Of a stretch of 14,831 nucleotides of DNA, positions 14,501 to 14,831 are shown piece by piece. The position numbers and the translations under genes were made by a program. Location: contig DBYI01000096.1 of NCBI GenBank assembly GCA_002310115.1, positions 1 to 14,831 of the forward strand, read 5' to 3'. The notes under the pieces are model-generated. The model did not search any database and had not been told where the DNA came from. It saw nothing but the letters and a program-made list of their open reading frames with translations. How positions within the stretch are numbered: position 1 is the stretch's first letter; each line of letters begins with the position of its first letter. This DNA comes from Ruminococcus flavefaciens (GTDB lineage Bacteria; Bacillota; Clostridia; Oscillospirales; Ruminococcaceae).

Positions 14501-14831
14501 ATCTGATAATCAAGGATAAAAACGGCATCGAAATAACAGATCATATTGAAGAAAAGTATAAAACACTTGATCTTATAGGAAAAAGTGCAGATGACAAAAA
14601 GCTCTATGTTGATTCATTACCGGCAGAAAGTACTGCAACCTTAGAGATAACTGTAAAGGATCTCTGGAAGTCAGTTTATGAGCAGTATATTTCATCAGTA
14701 CTATTTGACACAAACATCAACCTTAAAGATAGTCTGCATTATAACATCGATTATACTCCTGCTCTTTTCAGAAATAACCTTATGAAAGAACAGTTTGCAA
14801 AGGACTTAGGCGAGCTTCCTACAGAACATAT
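8560..14831 (+). CDS. Giant secreted BspA-type LRR protein with cohesin-like, beta-helix and C-type lectin domains (3' partial)
   Basis: Open from TTG 8560 (AGGAG at 8547-8551) to the window end: 2090 complete codons and no stop. Residues 1-38 are a signal peptide (KRFTRK, then ISLLAAASVV, cleavage near NTKAA). About 65-245 is a cohesin/CBM-like beta sandwich (LTAEAGSNVTMNIYI, then VKIPENAKPGDIFYFNL). About 290-1227 carries 41 BspA-type (LRR_5) repeats of the IPDSVTSIG-xx-AF form. About 1246-1531 is a beta-helix region (LDLDLNGHTI, TINISGGKIV). A Thr-rich linker at 1536-1558 leads to a C-type lectin domain (about 1565-1685) with Cys1580, Cys1619, Cys1680, QPD at 1642 and WND at 1661. A second Thr linker (1692-1711) leads to Ig-like modules (FYDVQLLVINKG, ATLDVPKGLTLV; then YVIKINLTNQTDKNIYNL). 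The role is inferred as surface adhesion to glycans or host/plant polymers. The C-terminus, whether dockerin, anchor or toxin tip, is not in view. Confidence 0.93.
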   Translation, partial: MIHKFAKRFTRKAISLLAAASVVTGQIAGSMSLNTKAAGLNSTAKVLLDIKHWWGDEEYETGAVTAENEMITVNPCLSMDKLTAEAGSNVTMNIYIEDKNIGDNISYYSYANVYVDMDARLKATVKKATSGGTSELDLYNYLMTDSVYRKTLRIYSFDGHGKNGIYASLDVKIPENAKPGDIFYFNLCDLYHEEVNFFISGADASDKIKNEFGKSPTLADTSGDEILNGTYYDGYILIDPKSKAKASDTERPYELVVKDSIAYAVYEDHAEVAYGEYEAEKAEIVSEINGKKVTAIADWAFAYTNIKSAVIPNTVVSIGKSAFRACSIETVTIPDSVTSIGANAFRYSDIKAVDVPDSVTVLNEYTFADCDSLEKVTLPSKLEKLMNHVFSYSTKISTLDLPETLTFIGSWTFGATKITELNIPASVTEVGASAFGSSNIETINYPDENTTIPAYAYSGADHMKTVKLPSKLTAIPDYAFHNCSSLKSVDVPENVTSIGEFAFAGCGIGEFTIQDSVKTLEPYVFAHSRIESIDIPERFTELPKGMFMFNGMLNSVKLPSKIKAVPDDMFCYCSKLTSIELPDTVTSIGANAMSNCSITEIKLPKDIEEIKGYAFIDTKLKTIEIPEGITVIPSHMVANCTLLESIKLPSTITSIDELAFSGCTALKTIELPDSVESLGYRVFENCGVTELKMPTSLKTLNRYTFETSNIETVIYDDSLTTLPDNAFSCVKNMKSVKLPSRITALPNYTFYCCESLESVKLPSTLISIGERAFAYCTALKTLDIPDSVEILDYNVFVNCGVTELKMPTSLKSLNHCAFEGSNLESIVYDDSLTTLPDYAFGFVKNMKSVKLPSGLTALPNGVFNNCQSLESVKLPLTLTSIGDKAFAYCNALKTVEFPDSVETLGYRVFENSGLTEIKMPISIKKLNPYTFEGSNIESIIYDDGLTTLPDNAFSCVKNMKSVKLPSRLTALPNNVFNGCESLESVDIPDTVTSIGESAFSNCSTLKSIELPEVLTFIGDYAFNKTLALESVKIPDNVEKLNYGTFCLSGIKSVELSKNLKTIGISAFEKSALESVKLNEGLTIIQSGAFCNCKALKEIEIPETVTNIDYGAFRGTAISSIVIPETVKSLNTSHLFMDCENLESVTLPTSVNTISNYAFGNCAKLKGVDIPDYVTSIGNNAFNGTTFTSLFIPGSVTKIETNAFEGSKIDTIYGFKSSSAEIFANEHNIKFIASEGRIWDRSDRLPVGGVYKLGCDVTLSKKTKISGILDLDLNGHTISAPSIHCSNTSEVSIRDSSADKTGAVKSTDSDNLIVSENKLTIYGGTFYGYNKDKTSYATVRINSGEFNLKGGEVVGYYRGPLSVRNNVNTVNLEGGNLTFKSGDIIVSETKVGCIWIEDGFSGTLNIKGTDIHSDYYSAVYGIPTAGTINISGGKIVSNGKYGVICTGDSNVNLSGNISITGKQGGIYIPEGKPLNITGAVTEAKTSIYAEASGAVTKGLNKYVSAEVLKDFLQLIKANGTLGINSDGEIVIDIPVETTTTTSTTTSTSTSTTGTTTTTKPASKRYTVFNESMTWSDAEAYCEKLGGHLAVITSEKEQELVNEAIKAASPSKDYLWIGGACDSNRVFYWITGETMDYKNWRPGQPDNDGGEDRMMAFRANGTWNDNPERGWNNNIDNMGFICEIDDAKVVKKPTTTTTITTTTTTTTTVVTTTKAPLVIGSLTVNNMTKEEIEKVVDDINDNENLTGFQYSIKTGFGVPDMTIDRSAVYNEKGNAVYNKLIITKGESTVDLGKAIADNSDNSEGVRFEEINATVYHTETVNEDMFLFVDGNCRWLNEFYDVQLLVINKGGGSITHGKATLDVPKGLTLVYSDHEQNVGELTNRSAQTAHWHVRGDAAGEYELSAVYEGLNNGDPNSPFKIPFNTKDKFRVYTSDAVQMNIELPKYSYLNKDYVIKINLTNQTDKNIYNLLCEVDRRMQLSKADLIIKDKNGIEITDHIEEKYKTLDLIGKSADDKKLYVDSLPAESTATLEITVKDLWKSVYEQYISSVLFDTNINLKDSLHYNIDYTPALFRNNLMKEQFAKDLGELPTEH
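9427..12240 (+). repeat. Array of 41 BspA-type leucine-rich repeats
   Basis: By hand I count 41 AF/TF/VF-type repeat cores, most about 23 residues (69 bp) apart, from DWAFAYTN (near 9454) to TNAFEGSK (near 12160). The usual unit is (L/I)xxVxIPDSVTSIGxxAFxxC. Known family behaviour: such arrays mediate binding to host matrix, fibres or other bacteria. Confidence 0.93.
10621..11637 (+). repeat. Three tandem 339-bp (113-residue) higher-order units inside the LRR array
   Basis: The phrase TELKMP / TELKMP / TEIKMP recurs at 10621, 10960 and 11299, exactly 339 bp apart. Each unit holds about five LRRs in the same order (including SNIE or SNLE, then YDD-x-LTTLP, VKNMKSVKLPS and AFAYC). The third unit drifts near its end. 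A shorter, 90-codon relative precedes (10351-10620). The spacing shows duplication of blocks rather than of single repeats. Confidence 0.9.
13165..13233 (+). repeat. Thr/Ser-rich linker before the lectin domain
   Basis: About 23 residues, nearly all Thr and Ser coded by ACN/TCN/AGC triplets. This is the flexible, probably O-glycosylated linker style of ruminococcal secreted enzymes and scaffolds. It separates the beta-helix from the lectin domain. Confidence 0.85.
13633..13692 (+). repeat. Thr-rich linker after the lectin domain
   Basis: About 20 residues of mostly Thr with a few Val/Ile, flanked by KKP and KAP. It frames the C-type lectin domain together with the linker at 13165-13233, so the lectin is a mobile, self-contained module. 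Confidence 0.85.

Overview
The window reads as part of a gut or rumen Firmicutes chromosome, most likely a Ruminococcus-like Clostridia. Supporting signs are low GC, Gram-positive sigma-A promoters (TTGAAA-N17-TATAAT, TTGACT-N17-TATAAT), strong purine-rich ribosome binding sites with some TTG starts, and a huge secreted protein with threonine-rich linkers, a cohesin-like fold and BspA-type leucine-rich repeats. The genus is inferred from protein style, not from a marker gene. All genes found are on the + strand.

Left part (1-1358): the 3' end of a polymorphic toxin. The last residues of a pretoxin HINT self-cleaving domain end in His-Asn and are followed by a 137-residue C-terminal toxin domain, tentatively ART/TNT-like. 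A small gene 21 bases downstream is the presumed immunity gene, and a second small cytoplasmic orphan follows. The next stretch (1359-3275) holds a gene for a protein with an EF-Tu domain-2-like barrel plus SseB-like modules, flanked by two start-less coding remnants. This is the debris expected next to a toxin locus whose cassettes turn over.

Middle part (3200-5975): a promoter and gene for a single-pass anchored protein of unknown function, a hairpin, then a polytopic membrane S41 (tricorn-type Ser/His) peptidase. The peptidase frame is cut by one in-frame TGA while everything downstream, including the catalytic serine, stays open in the same frame. A good terminator closes the unit.

Right part (6036-14831): an EAL cyclic-di-GMP phosphodiesterase with all visible catalytic residues and an unusual C-terminal beta-solenoid of about seven 28-residue repeats, with its own promoter and terminator. 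Next come a second strong promoter, a structured leader of about 170 nt and a giant secreted protein (at least 2090 residues, running off the window). Its order is signal peptide, cohesin-like domain, 41 BspA-type LRRs, beta-helix, Thr linker, C-type lectin domain with QPD and WND motifs, Thr linker, and Ig-like C-terminal modules. The order suggests, without proving, that c-di-GMP turnover is linked to surface adhesion. No tRNA, rRNA, CRISPR array or insertion sequence was seen.
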